Below, in pieces: positions 1-8,714 of a DNA stretch of 16,125 bases (position 1 is the stretch's first letter; every line of letters begins with the position of its first letter). Source of the DNA: Cytophagales bacterium (GTDB taxonomy: Bacteria; Bacteroidota; Bacteroidia; Cytophagales; UBA9547); contig JANYCH010000321.1 of NCBI GenBank assembly GCA_025360395.1, positions 1 through 16,125 on the forward strand, in the 5' to 3' direction. Position numbers and translations under genes: made by a program. The notes beneath the pieces were generated by a model. It did not search any database, was not told the DNA's origin, and worked only from the letters and a program-made list of their open reading frames with translations.

Positions 1-1
1 A

Positions 2-46
2 GAAAAAGTCAATATTAAACTTGACCTTCAAGCTAAGAAAAAATAA
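2..46 (+). CDS. 3' end of an upstream gene (partial, uncertain)
   Basis: Frame 2 is open from the window edge to a TAA at 44-46 and reads EKVNIKLDLQAKKK, a plausible basic C-terminus for a gene that enters from the left. A strong hairpin terminator follows 25 bases after the stop, which supports a gene ending here. Frame 3 is also open from the edge (to a TAA at 63-65), so the frame choice is not certain. No family can be assigned from 14 residues. Confidence 0.35.
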   Translation, partial: EKVNIKLDLQAKKK

Positions 47-70
47 ATATTTCAAGATGGAGAATTAAAA

Positions 71-98
71 GAGGCTGCCCCTAATTGGCAGCCTCTTT
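71..98. terminator. Bidirectional intrinsic terminator
   Basis: A perfect 9-bp GC-rich stem GAGGCTGCC (71-79) / GGCAGCCTC (87-95) encloses a 7-base loop. On the plus strand it is followed by TTT and then a T-rich stretch to 110. On the minus strand it is followed directly by TTTTAATT. It lies between a gene tail ending at 46 and the end (176) of the convergent minus-strand glycoside hydrolase, so it probably stops transcription from both sides. Confidence 0.88.
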
Positions 99-175
99 CA
101 TTTGTTTTTAAAGTATCAATATTAAAGATTACTGCTTTATAACGCTTTTGATTACTTTGCAAATAATGTAAAGAA

Positions 176-2218
176 TTACAGCTTCGCCACCTTTACTACC
201 TGATTACCTTTAACACTATTTATCTTCACCATATAAAATCCGGACGGCAACTGACTTCCAGCCTCTTTCGATCCTTGTGCCTCGCCTGTTTCCAGTAGTT
301 TACCTTCCAGATCCAGAATAGAATAACTAAAATCTCCAGGTGCCTGAATTGTGAATGACATTGTAAAGGGATTGGGGTAAGAGTTTATCTCAGTTCCGTT
401 TGGCTCAGCCTTTTCTTCGGAAAGTGCCAGGACAACCTTTGGTCCGTCTATAATACTTATATCATCAATATATCCGCTAAATAAGCCTGTTGAGGATGGC
501 TTATCAAAACTTATCAGGATTTGATCTATAATTTTCCCTGCCATTTTTGTTCCAAATGTACTTTTTATTTTTGTCCAGGCATTAAGAGGAATGCTTCCGC
601 CATGACCAACGTTTGGATGAAGGCTTATATTGCTTTGATCCACAGCACCTGCGTCACGCAAAGTCGTTCCATCACTGCAATGAAAATCTATCCCTACATA
701 GCGTCCGTTGTTTTGTATAGGATAGATCCAATATTCCAGGGTGGTATTGGCACTTATAGTTATATTGGCAGGAAATGTTTTGAAATAAGCATTGGTATTG
801 CTCCCGCCACCAGCAGTTCCAGAATAAAATAAAGCACGCGTCCCTGAATGATGCTGGCCCCGACTTGTATCACAGATCGCCTGGGTTACATTATTGATAT
901 CTGTTACACTGCTTTTCCATGCAGGCTGGGCATCCAATTGATATTCAAAGCTTGTCCTGAACCAAATAGGGCCTTCTGAATTGCGGATCGAAACAGCAGT
1001 TGAGAGAGGATCAAGTCCTTTGATTACCCTGCCAGCTTTTCCAATAAGGCGCAGATAAAAGTCAGAAGAAAGATAAGTACCATCTGTACTCATGGTCACC
1101 ATTTTCTGAGTTTGATTTGTAGGAACAGAAAAATAGCTGTCGGCTGCCTTGGCAATAGCTGTTCCTTCGTCAAATTCATCGAACATGGCCACATACAGAC
1201 TGTTTATGCCTGTATTTTTTACATTGTAAAGTTGTCTCCAGAAAAAGGAGCCTTGATTTCTTGGCATTAAGTTCCAGGCATTTGGATTATCATGACCCCA
1301 GCTATAACCAGTCCAAACTACTGGTTGATAGTCAATTCCGTTATCATCGCAATATTTTTTGTCAGGGACCATATCATCCCTGGTGTAATTATCTACTTCT
1401 ACATCATATTTGTAACGTCCTACCATCCAGGGAGAAATCATGTCGAAAGCTTTATAAACATTTTCGAAGCCTGGCTTGGAGTCGCCGGTTCCATTGCGCC
1501 AGTGAGTCGGGGTCCCTCCTATTACATAATATCCTTGATTTTTGAACCAATTAATCAGGTCAAGCGAAGCTACAGTATCACCAGGGCGATCGGTGAACCC
1601 TAATCCCCAAATACAAATCACCGGTTTACCATCTTGTTTCGCATATGCGTTGGAAGAGGTCACTTTCAGTTTGTTTATCATCTCATTAGTCCAGTCTGCT
1701 TTAACATAATCAAAATTTACTAATGGAGGACCGCTGATATCATACATAATATAAAATGAACGCTGGTACTTTTCGGCCGACTTCATCATATTGGCAGTAA
1801 CCGCATTTCGGTGTTGTTTAAAAACATCATCTGCCAGTTCAGAAGAAAAGCGTTGTAAAGCTGCTCCGTCTATTCCGTATTGTTTCATCCAGGCAAAATG
1901 AAGGTCCATTGTTTCCTGTTTGTAAGAGGAAAACAAGCGGGCCTGTTGTCCATCGCCCAGGGCATTTTGGTTGGTAGGAAACAATGATACATCATTGTAA
2001 TCCGTAACATCGGGATAGATTTCTACACCAATAGAAGTTGGTGAAGGATTAGCGGGAGCCCAGTGCCACCACCGGTCGATAGGCGAACCGTCTCCCTTCC
2101 AGGAAAACCAGCCCTGATAACCTACAATGACTTTGCCGACTACTGAATTATCCTGCGCTTGTGCTTTGAAGACAATGCTTGATAATAAGACAAACAAAAA
2201 AAGTTTGATTGCTTTCAT
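176..2218 (-). CDS. T9SS-secreted GH71/99-like glycoside hydrolase
   Basis: Predicted secreted glycoside hydrolase of the GH71/GH99-like clan (680 aa). Residues 1-22 are a signal peptide ending AQAQ. Residues about 28-365 form the catalytic barrel, with the family's opening GYQGWFSWKGDG (33-44), a WWHW motif (50-53), GTPTHWR (235-241), SPWMVGR (262-268) and the strongly conserved MFDEFDEGTAI (345-355). Glu348 and Glu351, three residues apart, match the spacing of the paired catalytic acids in GH99 endo-mannosidases. Residues about 418-592 look like a beta-sandwich, carbohydrate-binding-like module that ends in GYIDDISIIDG. Residues about 612-680 are a type A T9SS sorting domain (YPNPF, SGFYMVK, C-terminal KVAKL). 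Classical GH99 cuts alpha-mannosidic linkages, but this subgroup is poorly characterised, so the substrate is open. The gene stands alone, with its own terminator. The ATG is followed directly by the signal peptide, which supports this start. Confidence 0.9.
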   Translation of the reverse strand: MKAIKLFLFVLLSSIVFKAQAQDNSVVGKVIVGYQGWFSWKGDGSPIDRWWHWAPANPSPTSIGVEIYPDVTDYNDVSLFPTNQNALGDGQQARLFSSYKQETMDLHFAWMKQYGIDGAALQRFSSELADDVFKQHRNAVTANMMKSAEKYQRSFYIMYDISGPPLVNFDYVKADWTNEMINKLKVTSSNAYAKQDGKPVICIWGLGFTDRPGDTVASLDLINWFKNQGYYVIGGTPTHWRNGTGDSKPGFENVYKAFDMISPWMVGRYKYDVEVDNYTRDDMVPDKKYCDDNGIDYQPVVWTGYSWGHDNPNAWNLMPRNQGSFFWRQLYNVKNTGINSLYVAMFDEFDEGTAIAKAADSYFSVPTNQTQKMVTMSTDGTYLSSDFYLRLIGKAGRVIKGLDPLSTAVSIRNSEGPIWFRTSFEYQLDAQPAWKSSVTDINNVTQAICDTSRGQHHSGTRALFYSGTAGGGSNTNAYFKTFPANITISANTTLEYWIYPIQNNGRYVGIDFHCSDGTTLRDAGAVDQSNISLHPNVGHGGSIPLNAWTKIKSTFGTKMAGKIIDQILISFDKPSSTGLFSGYIDDISIIDGPKVVLALSEEKAEPNGTEINSYPNPFTMSFTIQAPGDFSYSILDLEGKLLETGEAQGSKEAGSQLPSGFYMVKINSVKGNQVVKVAKL

Positions 2219-2350
2219 GTTTTATTTATAAAGTTTATGAAATATGTTTTATTCCAAATTACGCGTTAGATAAAATTAAGTTAATGTTATCTTGTTTTAT
2301 TTTTAAACCTACAACAAGCGTAATTACAGAAAATATAATTATTTACTTTG

Positions 2351-2390
2351 GCTCCCAGAAAGGTAATTTACCTGAGAAAAAGTAGGGAGC
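2351..2390. promoter_or_regulatory. Nested palindromes in the divergent intergenic region
   Basis: A 13-base near-perfect palindrome, AGGTAATTTACCT (2361-2373; 6-bp arms around one T), sits inside a wider inverted repeat GCTCCC (2351-2356) / GGGAGC (2385-2390). There is no T-tract, so it is not a typical terminator. Its place between the divergent hydrolase and the metal-efflux operon, about 110 bases upstream of the latter's promoter, suggests an operator, possibly for a metal-responsive repressor. That role is inferred; no regulator gene is present in the window. The rest of 2219-2474 is AT-rich and holds nothing else recognisable. Confidence 0.35.
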
Positions 2391-2477
2391 AGGTCTAGAA
2401 TCTTTGTAAAAAGTTTAAAACATCCAAGAATAAAAGGGTAGGTACTAATTCTGTAAACTTTACAATCATTTAAATTG

Positions 2478-2517
2478 TTGTTGTTGTTATTCTTGCTTTC
2501 TTATATTTGCATATTGA
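2478..2517 (+). promoter_or_regulatory. Promoter of the metal-efflux operon (Bacteroidota type)
   Basis: A perfect -7 element TATATTTG (2502-2509; consensus TAnnTTTG) is preceded by TTG triplets at 2478-2483, 18-21 bases upstream, which fit the -33 element and spacing of the Bacteroidota housekeeping sigma factor. Transcription would start near 2515. This is at or just before the best start codon of the small Cys-rich protein (TTG at 2514), so its message would be nearly leaderless, or else one of the two calls is wrong. Confidence 0.5.
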
Positions 2518-2828
2518 GATTTTCTGCTACCATATTAAGCTTCATTATCCTGTTTCTATCGGTAATGCCTTGCACAGATCGCATGACCTGTGATCAGGAG
2601 CAGAAATTTGTAACCCACCATGATCATGCTGAAGACGAAACCGACACATGTTCTCCTTTTTGCATTTGTGCCTGCTGTGGCTGTATGAGCCTGCAAATGC
2701 CTTTGATAGCGAATTCTAGTATCATTGAAAGAAGTGAAACCATCATTTCTAAATCTGAAGTGCCTTATATTCAAACCTTCATATCATCCCATTTTTTCTC
2801 TATCTGGCAACCGCCAAAAATTTCATAA
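2514..2828 (+). CDS. DUF6660-like Cys/His-rich small exported protein
   Basis: Small protein (104 aa from TTG at 2514) resembling the DUF6660 family, which is found beside CusA/CzcA-type pumps in Bacteroidota. Residues 1-18 are a hydrophobic export segment. It is followed by PCTD (19-22), a His cluster THHDH (34-38), an acidic stretch, and the Cys-rich run CSPFCICACCGC (46-57), which holds six Cys. The C-terminus FFSIWQPPKIS is a recognisable family-type ending. The Cys/His content suggests periplasmic metal binding or sensing, but the function is not established. The frame is open back to a TTG at 2475, which would add a run of leucines. The start at 2514 gives a family-like N-terminus (MRFSATILSF) and avoids placing the promoter inside the gene. 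No Shine-Dalgarno is visible. The RND pump gene starts 129 bases downstream. Confidence 0.72.
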   Translation: MRFSATILSFIILFLSVMPCTDRMTCDQEQKFVTHHDHAEDETDTCSPFCICACCGCMSLQMPLIANSSIIERSETIISKSEVPYIQTFISSHFFSIWQPPKIS

Positions 2829-2957
2829 GGTATAATCAGTTACTATCAAACCCTGTTGGGACCTGATAATCTTTCATTTTAATCAAATCAAATAAACCCG
2901 ACCTTGCGCAGGCACTTTCGGCGTTTATTCTTAAATCAACTTTTATATTTTTAACTG

Positions 2958-5900
2958 ATGAAGATGCTGGATAACATTATTCATTTCTCTATAAAAAACA
3001 AACTCATTATTGGGGTCTTTACCCTTGCACTGGTTATTTGGGGAGGTTGGTCTGCAACCCAACTGCCCATAGATGCAGTACCGGATATAACAAACAATCA
3101 GGTACAGATCCTAACCGTAAGCCCTTCACTGGCGGCCCAGGAAGTTGAAAGGCTCATTACATTTCCGGTAGAAGTGAACATGGCCAATATTCCGGGACTT
3201 GTGGAGGTCCGGTCTATTTCCAGGTTTGGCCTTTCTGTCGTTACCATTGTTTTTGATGATAAATCTGACATATACTGGGCCCGACAACAGGTTACTGAAA
3301 GATTAAAAATCGCTTCGGACCAAATACCAAAAGGAGTCGGCGTGCCTGAACTGGGGCCGATAAGTTCTGGCCTTGGGGAAATTTACCAATATGTGATCCA
3401 TACAAAAAAAGGTTTTGAGAACAAATATTCAACCATGGAACTCCGCACTATCCAGGACTGGAGCGTGAGGAGACAATTACTTGGAACTAAAGGGGTTGCA
3501 GATGTTAGCAGTTTTGGCGGGTTTGTAAAACAATATGAAATTTCTATTGACCCATCCCGGCTTCGCGGAATGAACCTGACTATCGGAGAAGTATTTTCAG
3601 CCCTGGAGGGAAATAATCAGAATACAGGAGGGTCTTATATTGACAAGCAACCTAATGCCTGGTTTATCCGAACAGAAGGACTGGCCACTTCGCTGGAAGA
3701 CATTGGTAATATGGTAGTTAAAAATACTGCCAATGGAACCCCGATCCTTATCAGGGATGTTGCAACTGTCCGGTTTGGGCATGCAATGCGTTATGGTGCT
3801 ATGACCCGTAACAACGATGGCGAAGTTGTAGGGGCAATTGTGATGATGCTGAAAGGGTCCAACTCCAACGAGGTTATTAAAAACGTAAAAGACAGGATAG
3901 AGCAAATAAAGAAAACCTTGCCAGAAGGGGTAGAAATTGAAGCATTTTTGGACAGGACACATCTTGTGAACCGTGCCATCCATACAGTTTCCCAAAACCT
4001 GGTTGAAGGGGCGCTTATTGTGATTTTTGTGCTGGTATTGTTTCTAGGAAATTTCCGGGCGGGTTTGGTAGTGGCTTCTGTGATTCCGATAGCATTGCTT
4101 TTTGCTTTAGCAATGATGCACTTGTTTGGTGTATCTGGGAACTTAATGTCTCTCGGTGCTATAGATTTTGGTTTGATTGTAGATGGGGCAGTCATAATTG
4201 TAGAAGCAACATTGCACCACATTGTGAGTAAAAGTTATAACCATAAACTAACACAGGCTGAGCTTGATCAAGAAGTATATGAGTCTGCGGTAAAAATCAG
4301 GAGCTCGGCTGCTTTTGGGGAAATCATCATCATGATTGTTTATCTGCCAATCCTGGCACTGGTAGGAATTGAGGGCAAAATGTTCAGGCCTATGGCCCAA
4401 ACTGTTGCTTTTGCCATATTAGGGGCCTTTATTTTATCCCTAACCTATGTTCCCATGGTTTCGGCATTGTTTCTGAGTAAAAACCCGGTTCACAAGCGAA
4501 ATATTTCAGATAAAATGATGGACTACTTTTATAGAAAATACTCTCCCGCCATTCATTTTGCAATGAAAAGACAAGCAATTGTCCTGATTACTTCCATTGT
4601 GCTTTTTGGTTTAAGTTTATTGATCTTTTTAAATATGGGCGGTGAATTTATTCCGACATTGGATGAGGGCGATTTTGCTGTTGAAACCCGTGTTTTGACT
4701 GGCAGTTCGATGATGCAAACGGTAAAAGCATCTTTAAAAGCCGGAGAAATTTTAACTACTAAATTCCCTGATGAAGTAAAAGAAGTAATTGCCAAAATAG
4801 GGTCCAGCGAGATCCCGACCGACCCAATGCCACTGGAAGCTTGTGACTTAATGGTAATATTAAAGGACAAGAAAGAATGGAAAGTAGCATCAGATAGGGA
4901 CGGCCTGGCAGAAAAAATGCACGAAGCTTTGGAAGAAATACCAGGTGTAAATTATAGTTTCCAGCAACCAATTCAGATGCGTTTTAACGAACTGATGACA
5001 GGGGCCAGACAAGATGTAGCCATTAAAATTTATGGAGATGACCTTGATGTACTTGCCCTGCAAGCCAATAATCTAGGCAAATTAATACAGCCAATTAGCG
5101 GTGTAAAAGATGTTTACATAGAAAAAGTAACCGGACTGCCTCAGATTGTAATCAAATTTGACAGGCAAAAAGTAGCCCAGTTCGGCCTGAACATCTCAGA
5201 AATGAACAAGGTTATAAGTGCTTCTTTTGCAGGCGAAACAGCTGGCTTGATTTATGAAGGAGAAAAAAGGTTTGACCTTGTAGTTCGGTTGAACCAGGAA
5301 AACAGGCAAGGCCTTGAGGATGTGCAGCGTTTATTCGTTACTACCGCCAAAGGCCAGCAAATCCCATTAAGTCAGGTTGCAGAGATTGGGTTTAAAGTCG
5401 GGCCAAATCAAATTCAGAGGGACGATACAAAGCGGCGGATCACGGTTGCATTCAATGTTCGCGGAAGAGATGTGGAAAGTATTGTCAAGGAAATCCAACA
5501 AAAAGTCAGCTCTCAACTGAAATTGCCGGTCGGCTATTATGTTACCTATGGAGGTCAATTTAAAAACCTTGTAGAAGCTAAAACCAGATTATCTATTGCT
5601 GTACCAATTGCCTTGTCCCTAATTTTCATCCTTTTGTATTTTACGTTTGGTTCATTTAAACAAAGCGTATTGATTTTCACAGCCATACCTCTTTCTGCTA
5701 TCGGGGGAATATTGGCCCTGTGGATAAGGGATATGCCTTTTAGTATTTCAGCCGGTGTAGGTTTTATAGCCTTGTTCGGTGTGGCGGTTTTAAACGGCAT
5801 AGTGCTGATTGGAGAGTTTAACAGTCTGAAAAAAACCGGCTTTACCGACCTGAAACTTATTATTTTAGAAGGGACAAAAACAAGGCTCAGGCCTGTACTG

Positions 5901-7361
5901 ATGACGGCAACTGTAGCATCCCTGGGCTTTTTACCAATGGCATTGTCACATGGCTCAGGGGCTGAAGTGCAAAAACCACTTGCCACCGTTGTAATCGGGG
6001 GGCTTATATCCGCCACGCTGCTCACTTTATTGGTCTTACCTGTTCTATATATTATTTCTGAAACGGGTTTTCGGTTTGGGTTTCCAAAAGTATGGGAACG
6101 TAAAAATTATCCATCCGCCAATATCATTTTACTCTTTGCCACATTCCTGGTCCTTGGCAGCATTTTTCCATCGAATGCACAAACATTAAAACCTGTTACA
6201 CTGGAAGAAGCATTGAGCCTTGCAGTACAAAACAACAGCAGTGTAAAAGCTTCCCAGTACGTAGTAGATTATAACCGGAACCTTCAAAGGACTTCAACAG
6301 AAATAGCAAAGACTAATGCAACACTCATGTATGGCCAGTACAACAGTTATTACAACGACAATAGTATAACGTTGAGCCAAACAATTCCGTTTCCTACTTC
6401 AATGATGCGACAATCGCAGCTACATGCACAATCTATAAAAAGTGCAGAATATAATAAGCAGGCGACCGAAAATGAATTGCGGCTCAATGTAAAAACTGCC
6501 TATAACTCTTTGCAGTATGAAAAATCCAGGCAACTAATCCTAACTAAACAGGACAGCATTTATGTCAATTTCCTGAAATCTGCAGAGATAAGGTTAACGA
6601 CAGGAGAAAGCAATATGCTTGAAAAAGCAACTGCTGAAAGTCAACTTTATGAACTTAGGTCTTTACAAGCCCAGAACCTAGGAGACATTCTTATTCACCA
6701 GAATACTTTAAAAACCCTCCTAAATTCCAATGAAGATGTAACCTCAACCGGTCAGGGATTAGAGAAAAAGGTTCTGGACATCCCATCAGATTGTGTTTCT
6801 GTATCTTCAAATCCAGCTTTGCGGTATTTTGCGCAACAGGTGGAAGTAGCCAAAGCAGGCAAAAATCTGGAAAAAGCGAGATTACTTCCTGATATTACTG
6901 TCGGATATTTTAATCAAACACTTTATGGGACTCCCAATTACAAGGACCCGGGTATAGTTTCAAACAACTCCAACAGGTTCCAAGGTGTGATAGTGGGCCT
7001 TGCTTTTCCGCTTTGGACAAAACCTCAGCTGGCAAGGATCAGGGCGAATGAAGCAAATAGAAATGCTGCACAATCTACTTTAGAATTTCAACGAAAAAAC
7101 CTTCAGGGACAATATTCACAAGCTTTTCAGCAATTCCTCAAGTTCAAAAACAGCCTTGAATATTACGAAAAAAATGCCCTGCCCTCTGCTCAATTAATTA
7201 TTTATAATGCCCAGAAAAACTACCAAAGTGGTAACATTGGGTATATTGAATTTTCGCACGGTCTTACCAGGGCATTGGGAATTCAAACAAATTACCTGAA
7301 TATCCTTAGCCAGTACAATCAATCTATCATTCACATTGAATTCCTTATAGGAAGTAAATAA
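2958..7361 (+). CDS. CzcA-type heavy-metal RND pump fused to a TolC-like outer membrane factor
   Basis: Inner-membrane proton/metal antiporter with an outer membrane channel in the same reading frame (1467 aa). Residues 1-1033 are a full HME-type RND pump: TM1 at about 13-33, the periplasmic porter domain, the TM2-6 block at 350-505, a second porter domain and the TM8-12 block at 875-1033. The TM4 motif DFGLIVDGAVIIVE carries Asp403, Asp409 and Glu416, which match the proton-relay acids of Cupriavidus CzcA and indicate Co/Zn/Cd/Ni-type rather than Cu/Ag-type pumps. Residues 1053-1074 form a hydrophobic segment ending SNAQ, like a signal peptide with its cleavage site. Residues 1076-1467 are a TolC/CzcC-type outer membrane factor with long coiled coils. 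Such fusions recur in Bacteroidota. ATG at 2964 is an alternative start (MLDNIIHF). The adaptor gene begins 6 bases after the stop, so the two are clearly co-transcribed. The exact metal is inferred. Confidence 0.93.
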   Translation: MKMLDNIIHFSIKNKLIIGVFTLALVIWGGWSATQLPIDAVPDITNNQVQILTVSPSLAAQEVERLITFPVEVNMANIPGLVEVRSISRFGLSVVTIVFDDKSDIYWARQQVTERLKIASDQIPKGVGVPELGPISSGLGEIYQYVIHTKKGFENKYSTMELRTIQDWSVRRQLLGTKGVADVSSFGGFVKQYEISIDPSRLRGMNLTIGEVFSALEGNNQNTGGSYIDKQPNAWFIRTEGLATSLEDIGNMVVKNTANGTPILIRDVATVRFGHAMRYGAMTRNNDGEVVGAIVMMLKGSNSNEVIKNVKDRIEQIKKTLPEGVEIEAFLDRTHLVNRAIHTVSQNLVEGALIVIFVLVLFLGNFRAGLVVASVIPIALLFALAMMHLFGVSGNLMSLGAIDFGLIVDGAVIIVEATLHHIVSKSYNHKLTQAELDQEVYESAVKIRSSAAFGEIIIMIVYLPILALVGIEGKMFRPMAQTVAFAILGAFILSLTYVPMVSALFLSKNPVHKRNISDKMMDYFYRKYSPAIHFAMKRQAIVLITSIVLFGLSLLIFLNMGGEFIPTLDEGDFAVETRVLTGSSMMQTVKASLKAGEILTTKFPDEVKEVIAKIGSSEIPTDPMPLEACDLMVILKDKKEWKVASDRDGLAEKMHEALEEIPGVNYSFQQPIQMRFNELMTGARQDVAIKIYGDDLDVLALQANNLGKLIQPISGVKDVYIEKVTGLPQIVIKFDRQKVAQFGLNISEMNKVISASFAGETAGLIYEGEKRFDLVVRLNQENRQGLEDVQRLFVTTAKGQQIPLSQVAEIGFKVGPNQIQRDDTKRRITVAFNVRGRDVESIVKEIQQKVSSQLKLPVGYYVTYGGQFKNLVEAKTRLSIAVPIALSLIFILLYFTFGSFKQSVLIFTAIPLSAIGGILALWIRDMPFSISAGVGFIALFGVAVLNGIVLIGEFNSLKKTGFTDLKLIILEGTKTRLRPVLMTATVASLGFLPMALSHGSGAEVQKPLATVVIGGLISATLLTLLVLPVLYIISETGFRFGFPKVWERKNYPSANIILLFATFLVLGSIFPSNAQTLKPVTLEEALSLAVQNNSSVKASQYVVDYNRNLQRTSTEIAKTNATLMYGQYNSYYNDNSITLSQTIPFPTSMMRQSQLHAQSIKSAEYNKQATENELRLNVKTAYNSLQYEKSRQLILTKQDSIYVNFLKSAEIRLTTGESNMLEKATAESQLYELRSLQAQNLGDILIHQNTLKTLLNSNEDVTSTGQGLEKKVLDIPSDCVSVSSNPALRYFAQQVEVAKAGKNLEKARLLPDITVGYFNQTLYGTPNYKDPGIVSNNSNRFQGVIVGLAFPLWTKPQLARIRANEANRNAAQSTLEFQRKNLQGQYSQAFQQFLKFKNSLEYYEKNALPSAQLIIYNAQKNYQSGNIGYIEFSHGLTRALGIQTNYLNILSQYNQSIIHIEFLIGSK
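6114..6182 (+). other. Internal signal-peptide-like segment at the RND/TolC junction
   Basis: Codons 1053-1075 of the pump gene encode a hydrophobic stretch (NIILLFATFLVLGSIFP) followed by SNAQ, preceded by a basic linker (WERKNYP). Canonical RND pumps end in the cytoplasm after TM12. This segment could carry the TolC part across the inner membrane and then be cleaved by signal peptidase after Ala1074, which would release a separate outer membrane channel. The segment is visible in the sequence; the cleavage is inferred. Confidence 0.6.
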
Positions 7362-7367
7362 ACATCT

Positions 7368-8600
7368 ATGAAAAGCATTGTCAACATTTTTATACTTCTT
7401 TTAACCGGCCTTTTGTTTTCCTGCGAAACCAAAAAAACTGATACAGTAACAGAGCCACATCATGAGGAGGAAGAAGGAATAGTAAGGTTCACCAACGGGC
7501 AATTTAAAAGCGCCAATATCCAGCTTGGCAGGATAGAAATAAAAAATATCAGTTCAACCATTTCCTGCAACGGTGTTTTAGATGTTCCTCCCCAAAACAT
7601 GGTTTCAGTTTCTGCTTTAATGGGAGGATTTATAAAATCAACTGAATTACTTCAAGGATTAAGGGTAAGGAAAGGTCAGGTAATTGCTACTATACAAAAT
7701 CCAGAATTCATTAAAATACAGAGTAATTACCTGGAAAATAAAAGCAAGCTCACTTACCTTGAACAAGAATACAAGAGGCAGGAAGAACTCTCCAAAGACA
7801 ATGTTTCTGCTTCTAAAATATTTCAGCAGGTAACTTCAGAATACAACAGTCTTCAGGCAACAGTCGGGGCATTGGAGGAACAGTTAAAAATGCTGAATAT
7901 CCACGTGGCCAACTTAAATAATGGGAACATTCGCAGCACTGTGAATATTTATTCGCCTATAAATGGCCATGTCACAGCGGTAAATGTGAACATAGGAAAA
8001 TTTGTAAACCCCCAGGATGTAATTTGTGAAATTGTGGATACAGACCATTTGCATGCAGAATTAACAGTGTTTGAAAAAGACATAGCCAAAATACAAAAAG
8101 GTCAAAAAATAAGGTTTGTGCTCGTAAATGAAAGTGAAAAAGAAAGGACTGCCAAGGTTTACCTGATCAACCGCCAGATTTCTGCCGAAAGGACCATACG
8201 GGTACATGCCCATCTGGATAAAGAAGATCCAAATCTGATGCCCAACATGTACCTGAAAGCATTGATAGAAGTCGGAGAAGGCAAAGGATCTACAGCGGTA
8301 AAAGAAGAAGCAATCGTAAATGTGGGAGATAAGTACTTCATTTTCATTCCCATACAAAATCATGAACATCCAGGCGCGAAAAATTCAAATACTAACACGT
8401 CGGCAATGGCGGAAGGTGATGAAAAAGCCCTGAGTGAATATGCTTTTAAAGCAATAGAAATTAAGAAAGAAGGAACACAAAACGGATATGCTGAAGTGGT
8501 TTTACCGGCAGGATTTGATAAGGAAGGGTCGGCTGTAGTAATAAATGGGGCTTATGAACTCCTTGCAAAAATGAACAATACTGAAGAAGAGGGTCATTAA
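7368..8600 (+). CDS. RND efflux periplasmic adaptor lipoprotein (CzcB/CusB type)
   Basis: Membrane fusion protein (410 aa) that links the RND pump to the outer membrane channel. The N-terminus MKSIVNIFILLLTGLLFSC has a lipobox with Cys19 as the lipidation site, so it is anchored in a membrane. A His/Glu-rich segment PHHEEEEG (30-37) follows and may bind metal, as in some CusB/CzcB relatives. Residues about 75-115 and 190-225 are the two halves of the barrel-sandwich (lipoyl-like) domain, with GGFI and SPINGHVTAVNVNIGKFV. Residues about 118-182 form the coiled-coil hairpin, 225-300 the beta-barrel, and 305-410 the membrane-proximal domain. A His-containing loop NHEHPG lies at 331-336. It follows the pump stop by 6 bases, consistent with translation from one message. 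No separate C-terminal metal-chaperone domain is visible. Confidence 0.92.
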   Translation: MKSIVNIFILLLTGLLFSCETKKTDTVTEPHHEEEEGIVRFTNGQFKSANIQLGRIEIKNISSTISCNGVLDVPPQNMVSVSALMGGFIKSTELLQGLRVRKGQVIATIQNPEFIKIQSNYLENKSKLTYLEQEYKRQEELSKDNVSASKIFQQVTSEYNSLQATVGALEEQLKMLNIHVANLNNGNIRSTVNIYSPINGHVTAVNVNIGKFVNPQDVICEIVDTDHLHAELTVFEKDIAKIQKGQKIRFVLVNESEKERTAKVYLINRQISAERTIRVHAHLDKEDPNLMPNMYLKALIEVGEGKGSTAVKEEAIVNVGDKYFIFIPIQNHEHPGAKNSNTNTSAMAEGDEKALSEYAFKAIEIKKEGTQNGYAEVVLPAGFDKEGSAVVINGAYELLAKMNNTEEEGH

Positions 8601-8714
8601 TATTGAATAGCTTCATTTTTTTAAAAAGAGATGATTATCTTCAACTTATTTAGATCAGCCTAAAATATAATTATTATATATCTAAACAATAAATATATAT
8701 TGCCGGTAAAAAAT
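8601..8714 (+). other. AT-rich gap in the efflux cluster
   Basis: The 114 bases between the adaptor and the next outer membrane gene are very AT-rich (for example ATAATTATTATATAT). No strong terminator and no perfect TAnnTTTG element is seen. TATATATTG near 8695 is only a weak -7-like match. Read-through from the operon is therefore more likely than an independent strong promoter. Confidence 0.4.

Noticed and set aside
521..1603. Open frames on the plus strand inside the first glycoside hydrolase gene
   Set aside because: They are antisense shadows with no recognisable domains; the minus-strand frame has a full signal peptide, catalytic motifs and a sorting domain.
2475..2513. Leucine-rich N-terminal extension of the small Cys-rich protein (start at 2475)
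   Set aside because: It would be encoded by a run of TTG codons that overlaps the predicted promoter and makes the signal segment unusually long; the start at 2514 fits the family better.
2556..2774. 72-aa minus-strand frame opposite the Cys-rich small protein
   Set aside because: It lies fully opposite a family-like coding sequence and shows no motif of its own.
3597..6025. Several minus-strand open frames of 60-160 aa inside the RND pump gene
   Set aside because: Antisense shadows of a strongly conserved coding frame; none shows a coherent protein family.
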